Shown here: piece after piece, positions 47,968 through 58,169 of the stretch
Layout of the letters: each line of letters starts with the position of its first letter
Numbering within the stretch: the stretch's first letter is position 1
Origin: Chionoecetes opilio
Lineage: Eukaryota; Arthropoda; Malacostraca; Decapoda; Majidae
Direction of reading: 5' to 3'
Length of the DNA stretch: 64,000 nucleotides
Assembly (NCBI GenBank): GCA_016584305.1
Contig: JACEEZ010011704.1
Coordinates: 1-64,000, forward strand
Program-made: the position numbers and the translations under genes
The notes under the pieces: generated by a model
Told to the model about the DNA's origin: nothing
What the model saw: only the letters and a program-made list of their open reading frames with translations
Database searches by the model: none

Positions 47968-48155
47968 GAGTTTCGTACACAAGTTGTTTCGTACGCGGTT
48001 TGTGTTGTTTCGTACACTGATTTTGAGTTTTTCGTACATACCTGGTGTCGTTTCGTACTCTAGTAGTCCAAGTTCAACTCTGAGCTGAGTTGTACGAAAA
48101 CGACGTATGGTTTCCTATAGACCTACGAAACAACTTTTTTGTGTACGAATCTACT
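47968..48155 (+). mobile_element. TTCGTAC-rich foldback, copy 2
   Basis: Starts GGAGTTTCGTACACAAGTTG and carries TACATACCTGGTGTCGTTTCG, CTAGTAGTCCAAGTTCAACT and CTATAGACCTACGAAACAAC. Flanking sequence 47845-47965 (GATGAAGACACAAAATGACAC..CTTCTAACTTTCCTGAAA) recurs at 49605-49670 and, inverted, at 48220-48305. Confidence 0.65.
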
Positions 48156-49026
48156 ACTGTAGATAACACTTATGTCGCCATGACAACGTTTTTTTTCGCT
48201 GTACAGACTGAGGTGGCGTTAATCTTACATTTCTACATCCATGAATTTCTAGGAAGTTAGAAGGGGCTATCTGGAGGTCTGGTCTTTTGTGTCCTTCTTC
48301 TGTGTCATATTATGCTGGGGCCCCAAACCCCGGGAAAAGGAGAGGGGGGGGGTCAAGAAGACGAGGACCGTTTGGTGCGGTGTGGTGATGCGGCGACGGG
48401 AATGCAGTGGCGGTGAATTGACCCAGCAGGAATACCCATCACCCCTGACCTTGTCACAGATAAGAGTGCAGGTGTGACCAGAGGAACCAAGGTGTCTCCC
48501 CATTGGTGGTTACCTCACGCTGCCCGGCCCCATATTCCCTTCTCTATGCCAGTCTGTGGTTTGCAAGTGAAGACGCTTGGCTGTAGCTCAAAACTAACCA
48601 TAGGATAATCTGAAAATACCCTCTTGTGATTCCCAGACAGTACCTTTAGAAGTTCTGGTAAAGCTAATCTACCCTGAGCGAAACCTCACCTAACGTCTTC
48701 AGGAGAAAAACTCCACATATCTTCCAGAAAACGGGTATAGCCTCCCGGCTCGCCCGCAAACATCCCGCTCAGCCTCGCACTGCCTTTAGTATGATTTTTT
48801 TATATTTGAAATTATCAATGTGGTTAAGGTTTGCTGTATCAAGCCTGCCATATCTCGTTTACTACCTTATGAAGGACTAATCTTTGTCATGTACGTCTTC
48901 TACCTAACCTTCAAACCTCTGGCAAACTGTACTTTGGTCAAAAATCAGGGACAAATCTTATCTGACATGAATAACTATAACACTCCCGCCGCCATTCACG
49001 CAGCCCAGCAGCTTTCCCAGGGTTAC
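48156..49026. other. Anonymous sequence
   Basis: Apart from the inverted flank piece at 48220-48305 no repeat or gene was recognised. Confidence 0.4.
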
Positions 49027-49205
49027 AGGGAGTTTGTACAAAAGTTGTTTTCGTACACAGGTTTTGTTGGTTTTTTCGTACACTGATTTAAGTCTTTTGT
49101 ACATACCTGGTTCGTTTCGTAACTCTAGTAGTCAAGTTCAACTCTGAGCTGGGGTGTACGAAACGACTATGGTTTCAAATAGACTACGAAACAACTTCGT
49201 TGAAC
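49027..49205 (+). mobile_element. TTCGTAC-rich foldback, copy 3
   Basis: Starts GGGAGTTTGTACAAAAGTTG and follows copy 2 block by block to CTACGAAACAACTT. Confidence 0.65.
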
Positions 49206-49755
49206 AACTTCAAAACAGTGAAAATCTCCCCTGTTTCAGCGTTGTTTATGCTTTGTATCTGCAAATATAACTGTTGCCCCATTTTTGCTTCTCAAGTTTT
49301 TCTTGGCGCGACGGGCAGACAGTAGCTCATCACCTTCGGGGCGACAGGACACAAGACTTGCCAGATCTTTCAAACTTGAATAGAATTTGTTTTCACGTTG
49401 GCAGAGGAATTTTTTTATATCCAAGCATCTTCCGCAGCTAATATATACAGAGACTTGTTTTACTTTACCTCTAATTTCCCTGAATTCCCCAGGGTGGCGA
49501 TCATGTGGGTAAAATACTAGCTGGCGACTTTACTATAGTAGGTATAACAACGTCGCCACTCGGTTCTATTTTTATAATTTGTTCATTTATAGCCCTAATA
49601 TGACGCAGATGAAGACACAAAATGACACAGACTTTCCAGATAGCCTCTTCTAACTTTCCTGAAATCATGGATGTAGAAATGTAAGTATTAACGCCACCAC
49701 ACGTCTGTAAATAACAAAGAAACGTTGTCCTGGCGACTTTACTGTTATCTATGGT
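49206..49755. other. Anonymous sequence upstream of the tandem duplication
   Basis: Contains the GACACAAAATGACAC..CTTCTAACTTTCCTGAAA block at 49605-49670. No gene. Confidence 0.4.
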
Positions 49756-50127
49756 AGAGTCCTTTCCCGCCCTTATTGGTGGTTTTATTTCCTCCAGACC
49801 TTCACAGATCCCTTCAGATACCTCTAACACGTAATTATAAAGTGGGGGAGAGATTAAAAAATATAAGAAAAATTACTAACCTAACCTCAATATAACCTAA
49901 CCTAACCTGGTAAAATTTAAGTCCTTCCCCGCCCTTAGGTCTCGTTAGGAGGTTATTTGTGAGGTTAGGTTAGTAATATTATTTTGGGGGTTCCACGGGG
50001 GTCATTAAGGGGGCGGGGGTTGAAGGGGGCATCGCTCCCCCACTCTATAATAACGTTTTAGTGGTACTGCTATAGTATATTAGAAAGATAAGGTGGATAA
50101 TATAAAATAAACATAGGAAGGGCAATA

Positions 50128-50601
50128 CAGGTTGAAGTTCCCAAACTCGGCAACCTCGGGACCAGCGCCGAGCCAAGTAATGGAATTTTCCGACTTTTAG
50201 AACGTAGATATATTAAGGGGAAAAAAAGCATGAAAATCACATGAAATTTTTTTCAAAAGGTCAATTTTCTCAGAAATAGTTAACACATTGTTCTTCCTTT
50301 TCTTTTCACTTTCACCAGTAGGTGTTCCTGGACGTTTGGGAGCCATAATACCAGTAACAGACCTGTAGAAGTACACAAAATAACAGTGTACACAACTCTA
50401 CAGTCACAACACCACTGAACAATAACAACAAACAAATCGGCGGGAGAAACCAAGCGGCCTAGTGTGGTGGCACCTAGCAGCCGACCCGGCAACTACGCGC
50501 CGGGTTTTGGGTATTCTGCCGTGTTTTGGAAAATTCGGAACCATAGCCGAGTTTTGGGTGTTGCCGAGTCTTGGGATGCCGAGTTTGGGAACTTCAACCT
50601 G
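50128..50601. mobile_element. Tigger/pogo-like internal-deletion derivative, copy 1
   Basis: Ends CAGGTTGAAGTTCCCAAACT and its complement, flanked on both sides by TA, the target-site duplication of the Tc1/mariner/pogo superfamily. Length 474 bases. Inside, on the minus strand, is the start of a transposase frame (see 50250-50346). The remainder of the transposase is missing, so the element is non-autonomous. Confidence 0.75.
50250..50346 (-). pseudogene. N-terminal fragment of a jerky/Tigger-type transposase
   Basis: From an ATG at 50346 the frame reads M-A-P-K-R-P-G-T-P-T-G-E-S-E-K-K-R-K-N and continues to T-I-S-E-K-I-D-L-L-K-K before leaving the family. An 'MxPKR' start followed by a basic stretch and a (T/S)-(I/L)-x-E-K-(I/L)-x-(V/L)-L segment is the opening of CENP-B/psq-type helix-turn-helix domains in Tigger and jerky proteins. 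About 32 residues are recognisable. The catalytic DDE domain is absent. A second identical fragment starts at 52297. Confidence 0.55.
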
Positions 50602-51071
50602 TACTAGGAGGCCAGGCAAGGCTGGTGGGGAGGGAGGCTGGGCTGGGAGACCAACAAGAGTAAGAGGCAAGAGATCAAACACTACAAAGTTATGTTTAAT
50701 GCATCTGATAACGTTAACACTCACGTCTTCTCGGTCCTGCAGTCAAGACGGCCTTTACGTCTTACCTGAAAATATAAACAAAACAAATATCAGGCCACGG
50801 AAAATTTGCAGATAATAAGGAAAAACCCAACAATTCCCCACAGCAACCGCACAACAAGCGGTGAGTCCATGAGTCCTACGGAGTTAGTGACATGCTGCAA
50901 GGCGTTACCGCAGAGATTCTTCCTGTAACTAATACCCTCAAAAGTGTTTTTAGCCCAAAACACCCTTCAAAATTATTCAATCGCCATGGGGACCAAGCCA
51001 CTCACCACCTGCAATGTATTGGCCATATTTTGAGCCTACTCATCAAAATTGAATTTACAGTTTCGGCTACC

Positions 51072-51110
51072 CAAAACAGACAGACAGACAGACAGACAGA
51101 CAGACGCGCG
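51072..51110. repeat. CAGA microsatellite, unit 1
   Basis: GACAGACAGACAGACAGA tract followed by CGCGCGGCTACTCCTATAGTATATTAG-like sequence. The block TATAGTATATTAG also occurs about 1 kb earlier at 50071, so the two may mark the ends of an inserted element. Confidence 0.8.
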
Positions 51111-51369
51111 GCTACTCCTATAGTATATTAGATGTGTTACGTAAGATCAATTTGAGGATCTGATCAAAGACTGCAATTTAAAAAAAGTAGGAGAAAACTT
51201 TTCACCTATAAATAAAGTGGAAGTAGAGTCAAAGCTCTCTTATTGGACTACTTGGGCCAAGGAGTGGTCCGAGTAATGCAAGGAGCAGAATAATGCACGG
51301 AGAAAATAATAATATAAAAATATAAAAATTCTAGGTGAATAGGCTACAGAAAATTATACATTCATTTTC

Positions 51370-51668
51370 CAAGATGTTGTTTCAGCAAATTGCGAATATT
51401 GTTAATTTTTCGTGAAATGACTTTAGTCTTATGGTCGGCATCATGGTGTTTCATGTCTTATCAGCAGCACGAGAAGCTCCTGGTCGTCTTCCCCGCTGAC
51501 TGTAGTGCGCATGCGCCAGTTCTCCCCACACTGGTCCAACCTGGTCCTGCTCGCTGGCCTGGCCCAGTCTCGTCCGTTCCAGCCCGGTCCAACCCGCCTC
51601 GCGAAAACAGTGGCCGCCCGGGACTAGTCCAGTCAGACCGGGCCAGAGCAGTCGCGAAAACGCGCTAT
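51370..51668 (+). mobile_element. Right half of the GCGCGTTTTCGCGA TIR element, unit 1
   Basis: Matches 22410-22704 from TGTTGTTTCAGCAAATTGCG through CATGTCTTATCAGCAGCACG to the terminal TCGCGAAAACGCGCTAT. The left half and its terminus are missing. Confidence 0.8.
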
Positions 51669-52076
51669 TACTAAAAACTAATTCATGTCTGACCTGGTAA
51701 ATGCTTAGAGTCCTTCCCGCCTATTGGTGGTTTATTTCCTCCAGACCTTCACAGATCCCTTCAGATACCTCTAACACGTAATTATAAAGTGGGAGAAAGA
51801 TTAAAAAATATAAGAAAAATTACTAACCTCAACCTCCATATAACCTAACCTAACCTGGTAAAAATTTAGTTCTTCCCCGCCCTTAGGTCTCGTTAGGAGG
51901 TTATTTGTGAGGTTAGGTTAGTAATATTATTTTGGGGGTTCCAGGGGGGTCATTAAGGGGGGGGGCGGGGGTTGAAGGGGCATCGCTCCCCCACTCTATA
52001 ATAACGTTTAGTGTACTGCTATAGTATATTAGAAAGATAAGGTGGATAATATAAAATAAACATAGGAAGGGCAATA

Positions 52077-52552
52077 CAGGTTGAAGTTCCCAAACTCGGC
52101 AACCTCGGGACCAGCGCCGAGCCAAGTAATGGAATTTTCCGACTTTTAGAACGTAGATATATTAAGGGGAAAAAAAGCATGAAAATCACATGAAAAAAAA
52201 TTTCAAAAGGTCAATTTTCTCAGAAATAGTTAACACATTGTTCTTCCTTTTCTTTTCACTTTCACCAGTAGGTGTTCCTGGACTGTTTGGGAGCCATAAA
52301 CCAGTAACAGACCTGTAGAAGTACACAAAATAACAGTGTACACAACTCTACAGTCACAACACCACTGAACAATAAACAACAACAAATCGGCGGGAGAAAA
52401 CCAAGCGGCCTAGTGTGGTGGCTCCTAGCGGCCCGACCCGGCAACTACGCGCCGGGTTTTGGGTATTCTGCCGTGTTTTGGAAAATTCGGAACCATAGCC
52501 GAGTTTTGGGTGTTGCCGAGTCTTGGGATGCCGAGTTTGGGACTTCAACCTG
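52077..52552. mobile_element. Tigger/pogo-like derivative, copy 2
   Basis: Same structure as 50128-50601, TA on both flanks. The transposase start lies at 52297 on the minus strand. Duplicated with the host segment rather than by transposition. Confidence 0.75.
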
Positions 52553-53022
52553 TACTAAAGAGGCCAGGCAAGGCTGGTGGGGAGGGAGGCTGGGCTGGGG
52601 ACCAACAAGAGTAAGAGGCAAGAGATCAAACACTACAAAGTTATGTTTAATGCATCTGATAACGTTAACACACTCCGTCTTCTCGGTCCTGCAGTCAAGA
52701 CGGCCTTTACGTCTTACCTGAAAATATAAACAAAACAATATCAGGCCACGGAAATTTGCAGATAATAAGGAAACCCAACAAATTCCCCACAGCAAACCGC
52801 ACACAAGCGGTGAGTCCATGAGTCTAACGGAGTTAGTGACATGCTGCAAGGCGTTACCGCAGAGATTTCTTCCTGTAATCTAATACCCTCAAAGTGTTTT
52901 TAGCCCAAAACACCCTTCAAAATTATTCAATCGCCATGGGACCAAGCCACTCACACCTGCAAGTATTGGGCCATATTTTGACCTACTCATCAAAATTGAA
53001 TTTACAGTTTCGGCTACCCAAA

Positions 53023-53052
53023 ACAGACAGACAGACAGACAGACAGACAGAC
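53023..53052. repeat. CAGA microsatellite, unit 2
   Basis: Counterpart of 51072-51110. Confidence 0.8.
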
Positions 53053-53319
53053 GCGCGGCTACTCCTATAGTGTATTAGATGTGTTACGTAAGATCAATTT
53101 TGAGGATCTGATCAAAGACTGCAATTAAAAAAAATAGGAGAAAACTTTTCACCTATAAATAAAGTGGAAGTAGAGTCAAAGCTCTCTTATTGGGACTACT
53201 TGGGCCAAGGAGTGGTCCGAGTAATGCAAGGAGCAGAATAATGCACGGAGAAAATAATAATATAAAAAATATAAAAATTCTAGGTGAATAGGCTACAGAA
53301 AATTATACATTCATTTTCC

Positions 53320-53620
53320 AAGATGTTGTTTCAGCAAATTGCGAATATTGTAATTTTTCGTGAAATGACTTTAGTCTTATGGTCGGCCATCATGGTGTTT
53401 CATGTCTTATCAGCAGCACGAGAAGCTCCTGGTCGTCTTCCCCGCTGACTGTAGTGCGCATGCGCCAGTTCTCCCCACACTGGTCCAACCTGGTCCTGCT
53501 CGCTGGCCTGGCCCAGTCTCGTCCGTTCCAGCCCGGTCCAACCCGCCTCGCGAAAACAGTGGCCGCCCGGGACTAGTCCAGTCCAGACCGGGCCAGAGCA
53601 GTCGCGAAAACGCGCTATTA
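53320..53620 (+). mobile_element. Right half of the GCGCGTTTTCGCGA TIR element, unit 2
   Basis: Counterpart of 51370-51668. Confidence 0.8.
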
Positions 53621-53655
53621 CTAAAACCAACTTCATGTCTGACCTGGTAAATGCT

Positions 53656-54026
53656 AGAGTCCTTTCCCGCCCTTATTGGTGGTTTTATTTCCTCCAGACC
53701 TTCACAGATCCCTTCAGATACCTCTAACACGTAATTATAAAGTGGGGGAAAGATTAAAAAATATAAGAAAAATTACTAACCTAACCTCCATATAACCTAA
53801 CCTAACCTGGTAAAATTCTAGTTCTTCCCCGCCCTTAGGTCTCGTTAGGAGGTTATTTGTGAGGTTAGGTTAGTAATATTATTTTGGGGGTTCCAGGGGG
53901 GTCATTAAGGGGGGGGCGGGGGTTGAAGGGGCATCGCTCCCCAATCTATAATTACGTTTTAGTGGTATCTGAAGGGATCTGTGAAGGTCTGGAGGAAAAA
54001 ACCCACTAATAAGGGCGGGAAAGGAC
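53656..54026. mobile_element. AGAGTCCTTTCCCGCCC foldback MITE, complete copy
   Basis: Left AGAGTCCTTTCCCGCCCTTA, CCTCCAGACCTTCACAGATC and CCCTTCAGATACC pair with GGTATCTGAAGGGATCTGTG, AAGGTCTGGAGG and AAGGGCGGGAAAGGAC at the right. The core contains two inverted TTAGG-like blocks. It is the template for the truncated copies in units 1 and 2. Confidence 0.85.
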
Positions 54027-54235
54027 GGTTATAATGGACGAGAGTTTCGCGGTCGTTTTCAGAGACACAGACTATTTTTTCTTGGCCTACAATAGGTGCT
54101 TGTTCTAATGGAGATTGTTTTATTTTGCGCAAACCAAAAAAATAATAAAAAAAATAAAAATAAAAAATAAAAAAAGTATACTTTGTGGTTAAGGTTTAAA
54201 TAATTAAATAAATTTGTGGTTAATTAAAACCTATA

Positions 54236-54350
54236 AGGTTAGGTTAGGTTTCATTAAAACCTTTAAGGTTAGGTTAGGTTTCATTAAAACCTTTAAGGTT
54301 AGGTTAGGTTTCATTAAAACCTTAAGGTTAGGTTAGGTTTCATTAAAACC
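54236..54350 (+). repeat. 30-bp satellite AAGGTTAGGTTAGGTTTCAT-type, part 1
   Basis: Four to five copies of a 30-base unit holding two TTAGGT repeats plus TTCATTAAAACC. It continues after the first insertion at 54980-55024 and after the second at 55717-55780. Confidence 0.85.
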
Positions 54351-54979
54351 TTAAACCCCTTCACTGCGGCTGGTACAAATACGGTCTCTTTAGCTATCTA
54401 AGGGTTCACTGCGGCTGGTACATATAGGGTTTCTGTATTTAAACTCCGCACTCAATGATATTATGGGTAAATATTCGTTGTGATAGGCTTGTATGGCAAC
54501 AGTGTCAAGTGTTTGCGATATAATAGAACCTCTTTTTCTGCTTGAGTGAGTTAGTGTGACTAATAAGGTCAAGCGGTACAGTACGACGTGTTGACGCTGC
54601 CGCGTCCTCTACTTCAACGGCGAGGCAAAATAGTCAAGATATTCAACATATTCTTGATGGATATAAAACAGAAGCATGAATGAATGCATGAATGAATGAA
54701 TGAAGCATTTATGTACCAAAATAAGCTGTATTATGTTGAGTAGTAAGTGGTTTCATTGTGCGCCTGGCAGCACGGTCACGCCCTGTTGCTGCACTCTGAC
54801 GCAGCTCCTCACTTAGCTGGTAGCCTCCACCAAGACCAAACATAGATTTTCTGGTATGGAATGAGCATCCTATTCATTTAGGCATTTTAAAATATGATCA
54901 GTAATTATTTTAATTTTAATAAAACCTGCCGCACAGGAGTTTAGGCCTATGAATTTGATATCAGCAGTGAAGGGGTTAA
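54351..54979. mobile_element. piggyBac-like non-autonomous element 2 (CCCCTTCACTGC ends)
   Basis: TTAA, then (A)CCCCTTCACTGCGGCTGG. The right end is GCAGTGAAGGGG, then TTAA. Length about 625 bases. GTTCACTGCGGCTGGTACA is repeated just inside the left end. No transposase frame. The insertion site is the CCTTTAAGG junction of the satellite unit. Confidence 0.75.
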
Positions 54980-55024
54980 GGTTAGGTTAGGTTTCATTAA
55001 ACTAGAAGGTTAGGTTAGGTTTCA

Positions 55025-55716
55025 TTAACCCTTTCACGCACGGTGACGCGGACCGCGTCAAAACGGCCCGTCTGCAATCTGAGCTTTTGACGCGAATTGC
55101 GTCAAAAAACAGTTAAAAATTCGCCAAAAATAAAGTATTTATCAAAATTGCGTCAAAAGTTTCTGCATCAAAGATCCAACCTAGAGCTATAAAATAAACT
55201 AATTGTCAACTCTCTCGTGTGAGCGGATGTGAAATGATAAGGGTTTGTGTGTCAGTTTCCACTCAGCAGGCAGCCTGTGCGCGCGGATTGTCGTCCCTTT
55301 AAAATGTGTCCCGAGCTGGCCATAATGGCCATATGAAAATTATAATGGTAGCGTTGGAATCCTCATAAAAATCCGCTTTAAACCATAAAAAGTTGACTCA
55401 GGAAGTTTCGAACTACGAAGTGGTGAACGTAAGTATTTCTTATTTCTCTTTACTCAATATTTTTTCGGAGTCGGTAAATTCCGCTATTTATTTGCATTTC
55501 TTGTTATTTTTTTCTTTCATAAGGCAGAATAATCTCTTCCAAAACCAATGATATATAATAATGTCAGGAAAAAAGAATACATGTTGGTGAAATTGATAAC
55601 ATAAAAAATTATTCGCCGCACAGTCTGGCCATTTCGCGGGGCCCCTTAGGGAGCATAAGACGGATGTTGCAGTGGACTGAAAAACTTATTAAATTTTTCA
55701 TGCGTGAAAGGGTTAA
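55025..55716. mobile_element. piggyBac-like non-autonomous element 3 (CCCTTTCACGCA ends)
   Basis: TTAA, CCCTTTCACGCACGG at the left. CATGCGTGAAAGGG, TTAA at the right. Length about 690 bases. The left part has a repeated ACGCGGACCGCGTC / ACGCGAATTGCGTC motif. Inserted at the TTAA of the satellite's TTCATTAAAACC segment, a site different from that used by element 2. Confidence 0.8.
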
Positions 55717-55934
55717 AAACCTATAAGGTTAGGTTGGTATCATTAAAACATGTAAGGTTATTTTGGTTTCATTTTTTATTTTATTATTTTAATTTTTTAT
55801 TTTGGGGGGTTTTGGTTTGCGCAAAAAAACTAGCACCATTAGAACAAGCACCTATTGCAGGCCAAGAAAAAATAGTCGGTGTCTCTGAAAACGACCGCGA
55901 AACTCTCGTCCATTATAACCGAGTTCCCTGTGTC

Positions 55935-55936
<2 letters not shown>

Positions 55937-55973
<37 letters not shown>
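55937..55973. repeat. TG dinucleotide microsatellite
   Basis: Pure GTGTGT tract of about 37 bases. Confidence 0.9.
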
Positions 55974-55975
<2 letters not shown>

Positions 55976-55989
55976 TTTGGGCGAAGGGG

Positions 55990-56135
55990 GAGAGTGTGGG
56001 GGTAAATTTTTACGATGGCACCAAATTTCCCTACACAATTGGGAGCATGGTTTTTGTTTACCTTATTGTATTCTAAGAGACATTTTCTCAGTGAGCTTTC
56101 CGTCGCAAATCAATAGTTTCGAGATATAGAACATC
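55990..56135 (+). repeat. Dispersed repeat (inverted pair with 61888-62015)
   Basis: TTTACGAT, CCCTACACAATTGGGAGCAT, ATTGTATTCTAAGAGACATT and TTTCCGTCGCAAATCAATAG all recur inverted directly after the LINE tail. The two copies bracket the LINE. Confidence 0.85.
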
Positions 56136-56136
56136 T

Positions 56137-56420
56137 TAGGTGGGGGGAGGAATATGTCTCCTTGTTTACAAAATGCCTCCCTCTTCCTCTTCTTGTGACC
56201 TGCATCGCTTTTGTTTCGGAGACGCACCCGTGGCTACCTTACCTAACCTAACCTGAACCTTACCTTACCTAACCTAACCTAACCTTTAACCTCCTAACTG
56301 GGTCCAATAATAAAAGTTTAATTAAAATACCAAACAAAAGCGATGCAGGTCACAAAAAGAGGAAGGGGGAGGCTTTTTGTAAACAAAAACTTTTCCCTCC
56401 CCCACCAAAATGTTCTATAT
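56137..56420. mobile_element. 280-base foldback with TTAGG-like centre
   Basis: GGTGGGGGGAGG, TTTACAAAATGCCTCC and GACCTGCATCGCTTTTGTTT at the left pair with AACAAAAGCGATGCAGGTC, GGAGGCTTTTTGTAAAC and CCTCCCCCACC at the right. The loop is CCTTACCTAACCTAACC-type repeat. Confidence 0.8.
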
Positions 56421-56429
56421 CTTTGAGTA

Positions 56430-58169
56430 CCGGGGGTGGTGACAAGACGTTGTGTTCCAGCTCCCCCCCAAAAGTATAACCCTACTATCGTTTCACTACC
56501 ACGACACTACACTAAGTTGTAGTGTGCCTGTTTCTCTGTGTGGTGACGGTGTTGAAAGGGCCCCCTGGCCCCCCCCTATTCCCGTGTTGATCCGCCTGAC
56601 AAGACGGCCCCCACCCGGTGCCGTGGCATGGCACCATTTCAACTGTCCCCAAGGGGTCCGTCGCCTTCCCCTCCGCTGGTGAGACCCCCTGCCTGAAAAA
56701 ACTGCAAGCTTGCACGCTCCTTCGCCTCCATCACTCCCCTCCTCCCCCCCCCGCGATGCTATACCCACCATTCGCGCTTCTGAATCCGCCTGCTCTCGCC
56801 TTCCCAGCCTAATCCCCTCTCATCTCAGGTAAAGTGAGGACTCAGATCATTTATCAACCCCGGGAAGGTGTCCGGCGGTTTTTGATTCCTTTTTTCAAAA
56901 AAATTTGTGTCAGCATCAACCACACCGGGGGGGGCAGAGGTATCAATTTCGAGGGGGGCCAACCTTGAAAAACCCCTTTCCCAGCCCCCAAGTCTATCAC
57001 AACGGGGGGAGTGGCCCCGTGAAGGCTGGGTTGCATCGGCACGACCCGCTACATGTTCGGGAATTTCCCTGTTTCCCCAAAAAGCAAAATGACGGTTCTG
57101 CTGGGGCTGACTGTATTTGGGGCCCCCCTTCCCCGTAATTTTTAGTCCCTTAGATCCCGACCCCCGCCCGGGGACGGTGAGTCGGGGGCCCAAACCCTGG
57201 CAAAGGGTCAAATTTCGGGGGCCCCCTCCAGCCCGGGGTCTCTCTAGACAAGCGGTGTACTGGGTCCGGCCCCACACCCTCCCTGTCCCCCGGGCACCCG
57301 CTGCCTCCTTTTGGCCATGGTAATGCCCCCTCAACATGAAGATCCGCTGCAGTAATGCAGGGTTTTTCAGTTAAAGGGGGGTGTGCCCGGCCGGTGTAGT
57401 ACCCCTTTTTTGTGTGATGACCCCCCTCCCCTAAAAGCGTGCCCGTTTTTACCTCCAGGCGATGCAGGTGCAACCCCTTCAACTGAGCCCCCTTTTTCCA
57501 TCTCGGAGGAAGGGGAAGCTGAGGGACCACCCGGACCTTCCGCCCAAAGGGGGGCCCCCCGTAGGGAGCCGTCCTCCCCTATCGCCCCCTTCCGTGCCAG
57601 CCGTTCCAGTGCCTCCCCTGCCTGCGCCAAATCCAAGGCCGCCCCCTGATCCTATGAGCCCCTCCTTTACGTTGTCCAGCTGGCTGCTGGCTGCGTCACC
57701 CCCCCCGTCCACCCACTATCAGGGGCCCCTTCCCCCAAACCCCCAAAGGCGCCAACAGCCCCCCCCGGACCGTAACATCCCCAAAAACTTAAATATAGGC
57801 ACGGCCCTCCTTCCACCCGGAGGGGCCCTTGGGGAGGATATGGGGGGACTTTCCATCCCCCACCCCCTTATCACCTAATCCCCCACCCCGACCTGTTCCT
57901 TTCCCTGCCTTCCCAGCCTCAGCGCCAGCCCAAACTGCCGGGCAGCTCAACACCCCTCCCTCACGGGCAGTGCTAACCTTGCCCCCCCTTCCCCCTTCTC
58001 GGGCCCAGCATGCTTCGGGCTTTCGGCCCAGCCTTCTTAAAGGGAATTGCCCCCATTGCATTAAATTTTTTTAATCTCCTTATTCGGGTTCCAGCCCCCA
58101 GGGACAGCCTCATTCGATGCCGCCACCCCCTTACCTTTCCTTATTCAATCACGCGGTGAGCCCTTTTAC
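56430..58169 (+). pseudogene. Probable 5' region / ORF1 of the GC-rich LINE
   Basis: GC-rich (C/G homopolymers dominate) with short Pro-rich frames on the plus strand. Position upstream of a clear LINE ORF2, and unbroken composition across the junction, suggest the gag-like ORF1 of the same element. No zinc knuckle can be read with confidence, so this is assigned by position only. Confidence 0.4.

Larger units (their letters stand above)
49756..51706. repeat. 1.95 kb tandem duplication, unit 1
   Basis: The entire unit recurs at 51707-53655 with only scattered single-base differences, mostly in homopolymers. Order inside: truncated AGAGTCC-type MITE, Tigger-like element (50128-50601), anonymous sequence, CAGA tract, half of the GCGCGTTTTCGCGA element, then GTCTGACCTGGTAAATGCT before the next unit. 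Confidence 0.9.
51707..53655. repeat. 1.95 kb tandem duplication, unit 2
   Basis: Second unit of the duplication, followed by the start of a third at 53656 in which the AGAGTCC-type MITE is complete. Confidence 0.9.
54027..55920. mobile_element. TIR element with a satellite core, twice interrupted
   Basis: Terminal inverted repeats of about 110 bases: GGTTATAATGGACGAGAGTT..GTGCTTGTTCTAATGG at the left, its complement ending CATTATAACC at 55920. The core is a 30-bp satellite, into which two piggyBac-like elements have inserted. A diverged copy of the right terminus occurs at 63380-63480, again preceded by TTAGGTTGGG-type repeats, so the satellite core belongs to this family. Confidence 0.8.

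Noticed and set aside
54236..55780. TTAGG repeats as a chromosome end
   Set aside because: Blocks are short, interrupted, in both orientations and embedded in mobile elements, with ordinary sequence on both sides.
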